NCBI GenBank assembly: GCA_002421865.1
Contig: DISE01000121.1
Location: 1-30,928, forward strand
Direction of reading: 5' to 3'
DNA: 30,928 bases
Source: Castellaniella sp. UBA6218
GTDB lineage: Bacteria > Pseudomonadota > Gammaproteobacteria > Burkholderiales > Burkholderiaceae_B
The notes beneath the pieces were generated by a model. It had not been told where the DNA came from. It worked only from the letters and a program-made list of their open reading frames with translations, and did no database searches. Below, in pieces: positions 8,759 to 16,056 of the stretch. A program made the position numbers and the translations under genes. Numbering within the stretch: the stretch's first letter is position 1; each line of letters opens with the position of its first letter.

Positions 8759-8809
8759 GGTGGCTGGCGTCCGATGCCTCCGGCGGGGATATTTGGGTCA
8801 AGGCGAAAG
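8759..8809 (+). repeat. Dispersed intergenic repeat, copy A
   Basis: This copy has the layout GGTGGCTGGC, a short variable stretch, GCCTCCGGCGGGG, then GATATTTG, two variable bases and TCAAGGCGAAAG. The same modules in the same order occur at 13,770-13,835 and, inverted, at 18,865-18,911. A degenerate copy is at 16,057-16,139. All copies sit just after a stop codon. I recall similar short intergenic elements in Rhodobacterales genomes but could not check this. Confidence 0.7.
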
Positions 8810-8831
8810 TCGATAGCCAGGGGCCTGATGG

Positions 8832-10007
8832 ATGGATGCGCTGGACGAGGTTGAGGTGAGCCTGCTGAACGGCGTCGCCGATATGGCGGCGCCCGATTGG
8901 GATGCCTGCGCCAATCCGGGCGGCGGCGTTCCGGTCGACCCGTTCACCACGCATCGCTTTCTGGCCGCGCTGGAGCGGTCGGGGTCGGTCGGGCCGGGCA
9001 CCGGCTGGGCGCCGAGTCCGATGGTGGTGCGGGCCGGGGGGCAGGTCGTTGCGGTGGCGCCGCTGTATGTAAAGACCCACAGTCAGGGCGAATACATCTT
9101 TGACCATTCCTGGGCCGATGCCTGGGAACGCGCGGGCGGGCGCTATTACCCCAAACTGCAGGTGGCCGTGCCCTTTACCCCCGCGACCGGGCGGCGGTTC
9201 CTGTGCGCGCCTGGGTGGGAGGACGCAGGCCGCGCCGCGCTGTTGGCGGGAATGGAACGGGTGGTGGCGCAAAACGGCCTGTCCTCGGCCCATGTCACCT
9301 TTTGCACCGCAGACGAGGCCGAGGCCGCGCCCGGCTGGCTGCACCGGGTGACGCAGCAGTTTCACTGGGTGAACCGCGGCTTTGCCAGCTATGACGAATT
9401 CCTGGCCGCCCTGTCGTCGCGCAAGCGCAAGGCCTTGCGCAAGGAACGCGCCGTGGCGCAGGGCTTTGGCGGCACGATCCGCGCGCTGACCGGCGACGAC
9501 CTGCGGCCCGAGCATTGGGATGCCTTCTGGGAGTTCTATCAGGATACCGGCAGCCGCAAATGGGGGCGCCCCTATCTGACCCGCGCCTTCTTTGACGAGG
9601 TTCACGCCACGATGCGCAGCGATGTGCTGCTGGTGCTGGCCGAGCGGAACGGGCGGCCGATTGCCGGGGCGCTGAACTTCATCGGGCGTGACACGCTGTT
9701 CGGCCGCTATTGGGGTTGCACCGAAGATCACCCCTTTCTGCATTTCGAACTATGCTATCATCAGGCCATCGACTGGGCCATCGCGCACGGGCTAGCCCGG
9801 GTCGAGGCCGGGGCGCAGGGCGAACACAAGCTGGCGCGCGGCTATCTGCCCAGTCCGGTGCATTCGCTGCACTGGATCGCTGATCGGGGCTTTCGCGATG
9901 CCGTGGACCGCTATCTTCAGGCCGAGCGCGCCGCCGTGGGCGAAGAGATCGAGGTGATGACCGCCTATGGCCCGTTCCGCCGCAATCAGGGAGAGAGCTA
10001 TGAGTGA
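8832..10007 (+). CDS. GNAT/FemAB-like protein of the DUF482 (COG3146) family
   Basis: The 391-residue protein matches the family once called peptidoglycan biosynthesis/recognition protein, with a GNAT/FemAB-type acyltransferase fold. The substrate is not established. Typical segments are the N-terminal NPFTTHRFL-like stretch (here VDPFTTHRFLAALE), PLYVKTHSQGEYIFDHSWA, the SRKRKALRKERA helix, FYQDTGSRKWGRPYLTR, and the C-terminal GAQGEHKLARGYLPSPVHSLHW block. No signal peptide or membrane helix is seen. ATG 8832 is the family start, though the local ribosome-binding site is poor. The 3' end overlaps a 17-codon mini-ORF that leads into the next gene, so this gene and the pterin dehydratase are probably one transcript. 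Confidence 0.85.
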   Translation: MDALDEVEVSLLNGVADMAAPDWDACANPGGGVPVDPFTTHRFLAALERSGSVGPGTGWAPSPMVVRAGGQVVAVAPLYVKTHSQGEYIFDHSWADAWERAGGRYYPKLQVAVPFTPATGRRFLCAPGWEDAGRAALLAGMERVVAQNGLSSAHVTFCTADEAEAAPGWLHRVTQQFHWVNRGFASYDEFLAALSSRKRKALRKERAVAQGFGGTIRALTGDDLRPEHWDAFWEFYQDTGSRKWGRPYLTRAFFDEVHATMRSDVLLVLAERNGRPIAGALNFIGRDTLFGRYWGCTEDHPFLHFELCYHQAIDWAIAHGLARVEAGAQGEHKLARGYLPSPVHSLHWIADRGFRDAVDRYLQAERAAVGEEIEVMTAYGPFRRNQGESYE

Positions 10008-10053
10008 CCCGACCTTGTGGAACGGTCCGCGCCAGACCGGAGCCGCGCCATGA
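10000..10053 (+). CDS. 17-codon mini-ORF bridging two genes
   Basis: An ATG at 10000, with GGGAGAGAG just upstream, opens a 17-residue frame reading MSDPTLWNGPRQTGAAP. It begins 8 bases inside the preceding gene and its TGA overlaps the next gene's ATG (ATGA at 10050-10053). This arrangement would pass ribosomes from the acyltransferase-like gene to the dehydratase by termination-reinitiation. It has no recognisable domain and may be a coupling peptide or the remnant of a longer gene. Confidence 0.4.
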   Translation: MSDPTLWNGPRQTGAAP

Positions 10054-10403
10054 TCGCGCTGACACCCGAGGCGCGCGCGGCCTCCCTGCCCGACCTGCTG
10101 GCCAGCGGCTGGCAGACCACCGAGGGGCGCGATGCGATCCGCAAGGTCTGGCGGTTTGACGATTTCGCCGCAGCCTGGGGGTTCATGTCCCAGGTCGCGC
10201 TGTTGGCGGAACGCATGGACCATCACCCCGAATGGACCAACCGCTACAACATCGTCGATGTCACGCTGACCACCCATGATTGCGGCGGGCTGTCGGATCT
10301 GGATATCGCCATGGCCCGGCAGATCGACCGCCTTGCGGGCAGCACGCCCGTGGCCAGTGCCGGGGCGCCCACGACTTGCGAGGAACGCGCCGCGCGCCGC
10401 TAG
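10050..10403 (+). CDS. phhB: 4a-hydroxytetrahydrobiopterin dehydratase (PCD/DCoH)
   Basis: It dehydrates the 4a-carbinolamine formed by aromatic amino acid hydroxylases and so recycles the pterin cofactor. The 117-residue protein has the family signature: ERMDHHPEW, then RYNIVDVTLTTHD, then GLSDLDIAMA, which supplies the catalytic histidines and aspartate. The C-terminal 20 residues, rich in Ala and Arg, lie beyond the usual domain. The start at 10050 fits the family N-terminus and overlaps the upstream mini-ORF stop. No aromatic amino acid hydroxylase gene is in the window. Its stop codon overlaps the convergent SDR gene's stop through a shared CTAG. Confidence 0.9.
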   Translation: MIALTPEARAASLPDLLASGWQTTEGRDAIRKVWRFDDFAAAWGFMSQVALLAERMDHHPEWTNRYNIVDVTLTTHDCGGLSDLDIAMARQIDRLAGSTPVASAGAPTTCEERAARR

Positions 10404-11137
10404 CCCCGGCCGACCAGCTGCATGGTGGTGGCCATCAGCGTCATCCACTGGGCATTTGCCTCGAGCGGCAGGCCGGCCAGATGCACCACGGTATCGGCCA
10501 CCGTCGCCACGTCGATCATCGGGGTGTCGGGCGCATCGGGATCGGCGGCCTTGACCCGCGCCACATGCGCCTCCAGCAGCGGGGTGCGGGCATTGCCGAT
10601 GTCGATCTGCCCGACCGCGATGCGAAAGGGACGCCCGTCCAGCGACAGTTGCTTGGTCAGTCCCGTGACCCCGTGCTTGGTGGCCGTATAGCAGACCGCC
10701 CCTGCCCGCGGCGCCTGCGCCGCGACCGAGCCGTTGTTGATGATCCGCCCGCCCTGCGGCGACTGGCGGCGCATCTGGCCAAAAGCCGCGCGGGCGCACA
10801 GGAACATGCCGGTCAGGTTCACCGCCACCGATTGCGTCCAGTCCTCCAGCGGGGTCTCGTCGATCAATCCGGCCGGGGTGAAGACGCCGGCATTGTTGAA
10901 CAGAAGGTCGATCCGGCCGAACCGCGCCACGACCGAATCGAAGGCCGCCTCGACCTGCACAGGGTCGGTCACATCGCAAGGCAGGACCAGCGCATCCGCA
11001 TGGCCCCCGGCCACCGTCTCCAGCGCGGCCTGGCGGCGGGCCAGCAGCGCGACCTTCCAGCCAGCGGCCAGCAGCGCGCGCGCAGTCGCCGCGCCGATCC
11101 CGTCCGAGGCGCCGGTGACAATGGCAACACCGGCCAT
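10400..11137 (-). CDS. SDR-family NAD(P)-dependent oxidoreductase
   Basis: This is a classical short-chain dehydrogenase/reductase of 245 residues; its substrate cannot be told from sequence. The cofactor-binding TGASDGIG is at residues 8-15, NNAG is in the FNNAGVFTPAG segment, and the catalytic Ser and Tyr-x-x-x-Lys appear as NNGSVAAQ and CYTATKHG. The tail QWMTLMATTMQLVGRG is clade-typical. It starts one base after the stop of the upstream Lrp-type ligand-binding gene, so the two form a tight operon. Its stop overlaps that of the convergent dehydratase by four bases. Confidence 0.9.
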   Translation of the reverse strand: MAGVAIVTGASDGIGAATARALLAAGWKVALLARRQAALETVAGGHADALVLPCDVTDPVQVEAAFDSVVARFGRIDLLFNNAGVFTPAGLIDETPLEDWTQSVAVNLTGMFLCARAAFGQMRRQSPQGGRIINNGSVAAQAPRAGAVCYTATKHGVTGLTKQLSLDGRPFRIAVGQIDIGNARTPLLEAHVARVKAADPDAPDTPMIDVATVADTVVHLAGLPLEANAQWMTLMATTMQLVGRG

Positions 11138-11138
11138 T

Positions 11139-11375
11139 TCAGAACGCCTTGAAGGTCATCGTGGTCAGGGTGCGCACAATGCCGGGAATCGCGAACAGCC
11201 GGTCGGACAGATAGTGCCCCACATCGGCATCGTCGGGGATATAGACCTTGGCGATCAGGTCATATTCCCCCGAGGTCGAGTAAAGTTCCGACACCACCTC
11301 GGCATCCCAGATGGCATTGGCCACCTCATAGGTCTTGCCGGGCTGGCAACGGAACTGGACGAAAACGCAGGTCAT
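11139..11375 (-). CDS. Stand-alone Lrp/AsnC ligand-binding (RAM) domain protein
   Basis: The 78-residue protein is just the regulation-of-amino-acid-metabolism domain of Lrp/AsnC regulators, without the helix-turn-helix. Characteristic parts are the VFVQFRCQPGKTYEVA strand-helix start, VSELYSTSGEYDLIAKVY and the VRTLTTMTFKAF end. Such proteins are known as small multimeric ligand-binding proteins with little assigned function. An AAAGGAGC sequence precedes the ATG on the minus strand. It directly precedes the SDR gene and may sense a metabolite linked to that enzyme, which is only an inference. Confidence 0.87.
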   Translation of the reverse strand: MTCVFVQFRCQPGKTYEVANAIWDAEVVSELYSTSGEYDLIAKVYIPDDADVGHYLSDRLFAIPGIVRTLTTMTFKAF

Positions 11376-11499
11376 GGGCGGCTCCTTTCAGGCTGGTGGC
11401 CACGATAGGCCGCCCCGCGCCGGGGCGAAAGGGGCAGCCGCTTACCGATTGTCAACCGATTGCCGTTAGCCTGCGACAAGGTCAGAGAAAGGAGCGGTC

Positions 11500-11835
11500 A
11501 TGGACATCGCCTGTGATACCATCGGCGACACGCTGGTCGCCCGCGTGCAGGCCACGCGCATCGACGCCGCGATCGCCATACGCTTCAAGGATCTGATGCG
11601 CGAGGTGTTGCACGCGCCTGCGCAGCGTATCGTGCTGGATCTGTCCAAGGTCGATTTCCTGGACAGCAGCGGTCTGGGCGCCGTCGTGGCGGTCATGAAA
11701 CTGGCGGGGCCGGGGCGGCGGCTGGAACTCGCCGCGCTGACCCCCACGGTGGAAAAGGTGTTCCGCCTGACCAGGATGGATCAGGTCTTTACCATTCACG
11801 CCCAGCCGCCGGGAATCGTGCGCCATGCCGGATGA
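11500..11835 (+). CDS. STAS-domain anti-sigma factor antagonist
   Basis: This 111-residue STAS protein is of the SpoIIAA/RsbV kind: when unphosphorylated it binds an RsbW-type kinase and frees that kinase's target. The core FLDSSGLGAVV contains the Ser pair (56/57) at the conserved phosphorylation site, preceded by RIVLDLSKVD. A good AAAGGAG precedes the ATG. It overlaps the RsbW-like gene downstream by 11 bases, so the two partners are made together. No RsbU-type phosphatase or alternative sigma factor gene is next to the pair, so the output is not visible here. Confidence 0.9.
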   Translation: MDIACDTIGDTLVARVQATRIDAAIAIRFKDLMREVLHAPAQRIVLDLSKVDFLDSSGLGAVVAVMKLAGPGRRLELAALTPTVEKVFRLTRMDQVFTIHAQPPGIVRHAG

Positions 11836-12322
11836 TCCGGGTATCGCCGGGGCCCCCGGCACGGGCGCGGTCCGGCTGGTGATTCCCGCCGAACCCATGG
11901 CGGTGCGCCAGGCGCTGCTGGATCTGTTCGCGATGGCGCCGACGGATCACCTGCCGGACGATCTGCGCTCGACCGCCGAGATCGTGATCGCCGAGGTGCT
12001 GAACAATATCGTCGAACATGCCTATGCCGGGACCAAGGGCGATATCGACCTGTCGATCCGGCCGACCTGTGACGGGCTGTGGTGCACGGTGATCGACCAT
12101 GGCGCCCCGATGCCCGGCAACGCCCTGCCAGTTGCGGTGCTGCCCGACGCTGTGGCCGACGATCTGCCCGAAGGCGGGTTTGGCTGGTATCTGATCCGCA
12201 CCCTGGCCCGCGATGTCCGCTATGATCGCAACGGGGTCACTAATTGCCTGACCTTCTGGCTGCCCGCCACCGAGGATGCACTGGCAATTGCGGACACTTC
12301 GGGTTCGACAACCTGTCCCTGA
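11825..12322 (+). CDS. RsbW-like anti-sigma factor / serine kinase
   Basis: This is a 165-residue GHKL (HATPase_c) protein of the RsbW/SpoIIAB family, expected to phosphorylate the STAS partner encoded immediately upstream. The N box is EIVIAEVLNNIVEHAY (Glu57, Asn60/61), the G1 box is DHGAPMP (from Asp91), and the G2-type glycine motif is GGFG (117-120). The last residues, DTSGSTTCP, fall outside the domain. A long untranslated stretch and a strong terminator follow. Confidence 0.9.
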   Translation: MPDDPGIAGAPGTGAVRLVIPAEPMAVRQALLDLFAMAPTDHLPDDLRSTAEIVIAEVLNNIVEHAYAGTKGDIDLSIRPTCDGLWCTVIDHGAPMPGNALPVAVLPDAVADDLPEGGFGWYLIRTLARDVRYDRNGVTNCLTFWLPATEDALAIADTSGSTTCP

Positions 12323-12471
12323 TGGCGGCCCTGCCCCGAAATTGCCCCAATTCGTCCGCAGTCACGCCATGACTCGGGGGCAGTCTGGGATCCGTAGCTG
12401 CATAAAGCTTCCCTCGGCGTCGCGGAAACAGCCCCCACCCAGCCCGCGGCGCCGAGGAACTAGATCACGAG
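12323..12471 (+). other. Untranslated stretch with strong hairpin, possible 3' UTR or small RNA
   Basis: There is no convincing gene between the RsbW-like stop and the terminator. A second strong inverted repeat lies at about 12,412-12,465: a 14-bp stem beginning CCTCGGCG and ending CGCCGAGG, with one G-U pair and a loop of roughly 25 bases. Together with the terminator hairpin this gives two structured elements in tandem. It may be a structured 3' UTR or a small RNA. I found no clear internal promoter. Confidence 0.35.
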
Positions 12472-12512
12472 CACGGTGGCCGACCCATTTGATGTCGGCC
12501 GCCGTGTTTTTT
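12472..12512 (+). terminator. Strong intrinsic terminator after the STAS/RsbW operon
   Basis: The arms CACGGTGGCCGAC (12,472-12,484) and GTCGGCCGCCGTG (12,494-12,506) pair over 13 bp with one G-U wobble around a 9-base loop. A run of six T follows (12,507-12,512). It separates this operon from the thiamine riboswitch downstream. Confidence 0.85.
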
Positions 12513-12625
12513 CGTCGGCACCCGCTCGCCTTCCTGCCCCGCATCGCCACCCGGCCCGATACGTCCCGGACGCGGCACCAGCGCTTGGCCCTTGCGTCCG
12601 GCGCGCCATCGCCTATGTTCCCGCC

Positions 12626-12717
12626 TACCTCGGGGTGCCTGCGGATGATCCGTCGGCTGAGATGCTTTACGCGAACCCGTCGAACCTGAACCGGATCATA
12701 CCGGCGGAGGGAAGGTA
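12626..12717 (+). ncRNA. TPP riboswitch (THI element)
   Basis: This thiamine-pyrophosphate-sensing aptamer lies in the leader of thiBPQ. P1 is TACCT (12,626-12,630) paired with AGGTA (12,713-12,717). The conserved blocks GGGGTGCC, GGCTGAGATG, ACCCGTCGAACCTGA, CCGGATCATACCGG and CGGAGGGAAGG appear in family order. No intrinsic terminator lies between the aptamer and thiB, so control of translation initiation is more likely than attenuation. Downstream, GGTA (12,714-12,717) can pair with TACC (12,736-12,739) around GAGA-GCGA-TCTC, which would compete with P1. Confidence 0.95.
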
Positions 12718-12768
12718 AGCGAGAGCGATCTCCGGTACCGACCTGTTCCGTCGCAACTGGAGGATGAC

Positions 12769-13758
12769 ATGAAAGCTCCTTTCCTTGCGACCTGCGGCCT
12801 GATGGCTGCGACCACCCTGGCCATGGCGGATACGCCCGTGCTGACGGTGCTGACCTATGACAGCTTTGCCTCGGACTGGGGGCCGGGGCCGGTGGTCGAA
12901 AAGGCGTTCGAGGCCGACTGCGGCTGCGATCTGCGCTTTGTCCCGGCCGGCGATGGTGCGGCGCTGCTGTCGCGCCTGCGGCTGGAAGGCGCGCGGTCCG
13001 AGGCCGATGTGGTGCTGGGCCTTGATACCAACCTGACGGCGGCCGCCGAGGCGACCGGGCTGTTCGCCCCGCATGGTGTCAGCGCCGCGCTGGATCTGCC
13101 GATCGCCTGGGGCGATGCGGCCTTCCTGCCGTTCGACTGGGGCTGGTTTGCCTTTGTCTACGACAAGGCGCGGGTCACGGCGCCTCCGACCTCGATCGAG
13201 GCGCTGGCCGACTCGGATCTCAAGGTGGTGATCCAGGATCCGCGATCCTCGACCCCCGGTCTTGGGCTGCTGATGTGGATCAAGGCGGCTTATGGCGATC
13301 GGTCGGGCGAGATCTGGGAAAAGCTGGCCGACAATATCCTGACGGTGACGCCGGGCTGGTCGGCATCCTATGATCTGTTCCTCAAGGGCGAGGCGGACAT
13401 GGTGCTGTCCTACACCACCTCGCCCGCCTATCACCTCATCGCGGAACAGGATGACAGCAAGGCCGCCGCCGCCTTTGACGAAGGGCATTACCTTCAGGTC
13501 GAGGTGGCCGGCGTTCTGGCCAATGCGAAACAGCCCGATCTGGCGCGAAAGTTCATGGAATTCGTGGTGTCCGAGCCGTTCCAGGCCGCGATCCCCGAGA
13601 CCAACTGGATGTATCCGGCGAAGACCCCGGCGGCAGGCCTGCCCGAGGGTTTTGGCACGCTGGTTCAGCCGGCAAAATCGCTGCTGTTCCCTGCCGCCGA
13701 CGCTCAGGCCGTGCGTGACGCTGCGGTCGAGGAATGGCGCGCCGCGCTGGCCAAGTGA
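12769..13758 (+). CDS. thiB: Thiamine ABC transporter, periplasmic binding protein
   Basis: ThiB captures thiamine and its phosphates in the periplasm and delivers them to ThiPQ. The 329-residue precursor has a signal peptide of about 20 residues ending LAMA-DTP. The family blocks follow: VLTVLTYDSF, EADVVLGLDTN, PFDWGWFAFVYDK, the DPRSSTPGLGLLMWI segment and NWMYPAKT near the C-terminus. The ATG follows GGAGGATGAC, an ideal ribosome-binding site that the upstream TPP riboswitch can plausibly mask. It is the first gene of thiBPQ. Confidence 0.95.
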   Translation: MKAPFLATCGLMAATTLAMADTPVLTVLTYDSFASDWGPGPVVEKAFEADCGCDLRFVPAGDGAALLSRLRLEGARSEADVVLGLDTNLTAAAEATGLFAPHGVSAALDLPIAWGDAAFLPFDWGWFAFVYDKARVTAPPTSIEALADSDLKVVIQDPRSSTPGLGLLMWIKAAYGDRSGEIWEKLADNILTVTPGWSASYDLFLKGEADMVLSYTTSPAYHLIAEQDDSKAAAAFDEGHYLQVEVAGVLANAKQPDLARKFMEFVVSEPFQAAIPETNWMYPAKTPAAGLPEGFGTLVQPAKSLLFPAADAQAVRDAAVEEWRAALAK

Positions 13759-15365
13759 GCCGCGCGCCCTTGGCTGGCGCAGACCGGGGGGCCTTGCCCC
13801 CCGGACCCCCCGGGATATTTGGATCAAGGCGAAAGGGCTGGCAGGGGCTTGTGCTGGCCATGGCCATCGCCGGGCTGATGGCTGCGGCGCTAGCGGTGGT
13901 CTTTCTGCGTGCAGGATCGCCGCGGCTGGGGGCGGCGGACTGGGCGGCGGTGCGGTTCTCGGCCAGCCAGGCGGTGGCTTCGGCGCTGGCCTCGGTGCTG
14001 CTGGCGGTGCCGGTGGCGCGGGCGCTGGCGCGGCGGCGGTTCGCGGGGCGGGGTCTGCTGATTGCGGCCCTGGGGGCGCCGTTCCTGTTGCCGGTCGTGG
14101 TGGCGGTGCTGGGATTGCTGGCGATCTTCGGGCGGGCCGGGCTGGTCAATGCCGGGCTGGCGGCGCTGGGGCTGCCGCAGATCGGGATCTACGGCTTTCA
14201 CGGCGTGGTGCTGGCCCATGTGTTCCTGAACATGCCGCTGGCGGTGCGGATGATCTTGCATGGCTGGCAAGGCGTTCCGGCCGAGCGGGTGCGGCTGGCG
14301 CAAAGTCTGGGCCTGGGCCCCTGGGGGGTCTTTCGCCATATCGAATGGCCGATGCTGCGGGGCGTGTTGCCAGGCGCCTTGCTGGCGGTGTTCCTGATCT
14401 GCCTGACGAGTTTTGCAGTGGTGCTGATCCTGGGGGGCGGGCCACGGGCGACGACGGTGGAACTGGCGATCTGGCAGGCGGTGCGGTTCGATTTCGATCT
14501 GAGCCGGGCGGCGATGCTGGCCTCGGTGCAGTTCGTGTTGTGCGGGGCGGCGGTGCTGTTGGCGGCGCGCTGGACCGCCCCGGGGGTGCTGGGCGGCGGG
14601 CTGGACCGGGCGCTCAGCCTGCCGGCGCCGGGTGGATGGCGCAGGGTGGCGGATATGGTGGCCATCGGGGCGGCCGGGGTGTTTCTGGCCTGGCCCGTCG
14701 CGATGATCGGGGTCTGGGGGCTGACCGGCCTGACCAGCCTGCCGCAGGTGGTCTGGGCCGGGGCGGCAACCTCGATCGGGCTGTCGCTGGTGGTCGCGGT
14801 GCTGACGGGGCTGGCCGTGGTCGCGCTGGCCTCGGCGGCGGCGCGGGCTGGGGTTGTGGCGCGGCTGGCCGAGGCGGCCGGGATGCTGCCGATGGCCGCC
14901 AGCTCGTTGGTGCTGGGGATCGGGCTGTTTCTGATGCTGCATCCGGTGATGGCGCCGTCGCGCCTGGCGCTGCCGGTCACGGCACTGGTCAACACGCTGA
15001 TGGCGCTGCCCTTTGCCTTGCGGCTGGTGCTGCCCGCCTGGCGCGAGGCCGAGGCGACGCAGGGGCGGCTGGCCGATAGTCTGGGTCTGAGCGGGCTGGG
15101 GCGGTTGCGGCTGGCGATCCTGCCACGGGTGCGGCGCCCGCTGGGCATGGCGGTCGGGCTGGCCGCCGCGCTGGCGATGGGCGATCTGGGAGTGATCACG
15201 CTGTTTGCCAGCGATCAGGGCGGCACATTGCCGTTGCAGGTCTGGCGCCTCATGGGCGCCTATCGCACCGATCAGGCCGAAGCGGCGGCGCTGCTGTTGA
15301 CCGTCTTGTCCTTTGCCGTGTTCATTCTGTTCGATCTGTGGGGGCGCCGTGGGACTGACGCTTGA
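13755..15365 (+). CDS. thiP: Thiamine ABC transporter permease
   Basis: ThiP is the inner-membrane channel of the thiamine importer: two fused halves, each with about six helices and an EAA-type loop, as in E. coli ThiP. The AERVRLAQSLGLGPW segment and the ATQGRLADSLGLSGLGR segment are the two EAA loops. The start is uncertain. A GTG at 13,755 overlaps the thiB stop (GTGA) but has no ribosome-binding site. Starting there would translate a copy of the dispersed GGGATATTTG repeat as LPPGPPGIFGSRRKG. A GTG near 13,849 or an ATG near 13,860, just before the first helix, avoids this. From 13,755 the product is 536 residues, of normal ThiP length. Confidence 0.9.
   Translation: MSRAPLAGADRGALPPGPPGIFGSRRKGWQGLVLAMAIAGLMAAALAVVFLRAGSPRLGAADWAAVRFSASQAVASALASVLLAVPVARALARRRFAGRGLLIAALGAPFLLPVVVAVLGLLAIFGRAGLVNAGLAALGLPQIGIYGFHGVVLAHVFLNMPLAVRMILHGWQGVPAERVRLAQSLGLGPWGVFRHIEWPMLRGVLPGALLAVFLICLTSFAVVLILGGGPRATTVELAIWQAVRFDFDLSRAAMLASVQFVLCGAAVLLAARWTAPGVLGGGLDRALSLPAPGGWRRVADMVAIGAAGVFLAWPVAMIGVWGLTGLTSLPQVVWAGAATSIGLSLVVAVLTGLAVVALASAAARAGVVARLAEAAGMLPMAASSLVLGIGLFLMLHPVMAPSRLALPVTALVNTLMALPFALRLVLPAWREAEATQGRLADSLGLSGLGRLRLAILPRVRRPLGMAVGLAAALAMGDLGVITLFASDQGGTLPLQVWRLMGAYRTDQAEAAALLLTVLSFAVFILFDLWGRRGTDA
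13770..13835 (+). repeat. Dispersed repeat, copy B, at the thiB-thiP junction
   Basis: The order is TTGGCTGGC, a GGGGGGCCTTGCCCCCC hairpin, GGACCCCCCGGGATATTTG, then GATCAAGGCGAAAG. The ends match copies A and C; the central hairpin resembles that of copy D. It begins 11 bases after the thiB stop. Whether it is translated depends on the true thiP start. Confidence 0.7.
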
Positions 15366-16047
15366 TCATCTGGTGCTGACGCAGGGCAGCTTTCGGCTGG
15401 AGGCCGACTGGCAGGTGCCAACCGGCGCGCGGGTTGCGGTGATCGGGCCGTCAGGCGCCGGGAAATCGACGCTGCTCGCCGCGATCTCGGGGTTCCTGCC
15501 GCCGGTCTCGGGGCGGATCTTGTGGGACGGGCACGATCTGGCCGGGATGGAGCCAGGCGCGCGGCCGCTGTCGATCCTGTTTCAGGACGGCAATCTGTTT
15601 CCGCATCTGACGGTTGCCCAGAACCTTGCTCTGGGGCTGTCGCCCGGATTGCGGCTGACCGGGGAGCAGAAGGCCCGAATCGATGCCGTGCTGGCCGAGG
15701 TCGGCCTTGGCGACAAGGCCGCGCGCAAGCCTGCGGCCCTGTCGGGGGGCGAGCAATCGCGGGTCGCACTGGCGCGGGCCTTGCTGCGGGCGCGGCCGAT
15801 GCTGTTGCTGGACGAGCCCTTTGCAGCGCTTGGTCCGGCACTGAAGGCGCAGATGCTGGATCTGGTGGACCGGATTGCCGGGCAGACCGGGGCGACTGTG
15901 CTGATGGTCACGCATGACCCTGAAGATGCACGGCGGCTGTGCCCGCTGACGGTGGTGGTGGCCGATGGGGTGGCCGCGCCGCCTGAACCGACCGGCGCCT
16001 TGCTGGACGACCCGCCCCCGCTGCTGAGAGCCTATCTGCGGGGGTAG
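15349..16047 (+). CDS. thiQ: Thiamine ABC transporter ATPase
   Basis: ThiQ powers the ThiBP importer from the cytoplasmic side. The 232-residue protein has Walker A GPSGAGKST (33-41), a Q-loop in LFQDGNLFPHLT, the signature LSGGE (131-135), Walker B MLLLDEP (151-157) and switch His189. The D-loop reads ALGPALK, with Gly where Asp is usual in ABC ATPases. The GTG at 15,349 lies within the last codons of thiP (17-base overlap). An in-frame start at 15,313 would add residues with no family match. A GC-rich repeat follows its stop. Confidence 0.93.
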   Translation: MGLTLDHLVLTQGSFRLEADWQVPTGARVAVIGPSGAGKSTLLAAISGFLPPVSGRILWDGHDLAGMEPGARPLSILFQDGNLFPHLTVAQNLALGLSPGLRLTGEQKARIDAVLAEVGLGDKAARKPAALSGGEQSRVALARALLRARPMLLLDEPFAALGPALKAQMLDLVDRIAGQTGATVLMVTHDPEDARRLCPLTVVVADGVAAPPEPTGALLDDPPPLLRAYLRG

Positions 16048-16056
16048 CGTTGCGCG

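Noticed and set aside
12323..12471. 6S or SRP RNA in the stretch after the RsbW-like gene
   Set aside because: I could not find the conserved bubble of 6S RNA or the GGAAGCAGC-type SRP core. Only generic hairpins are present.
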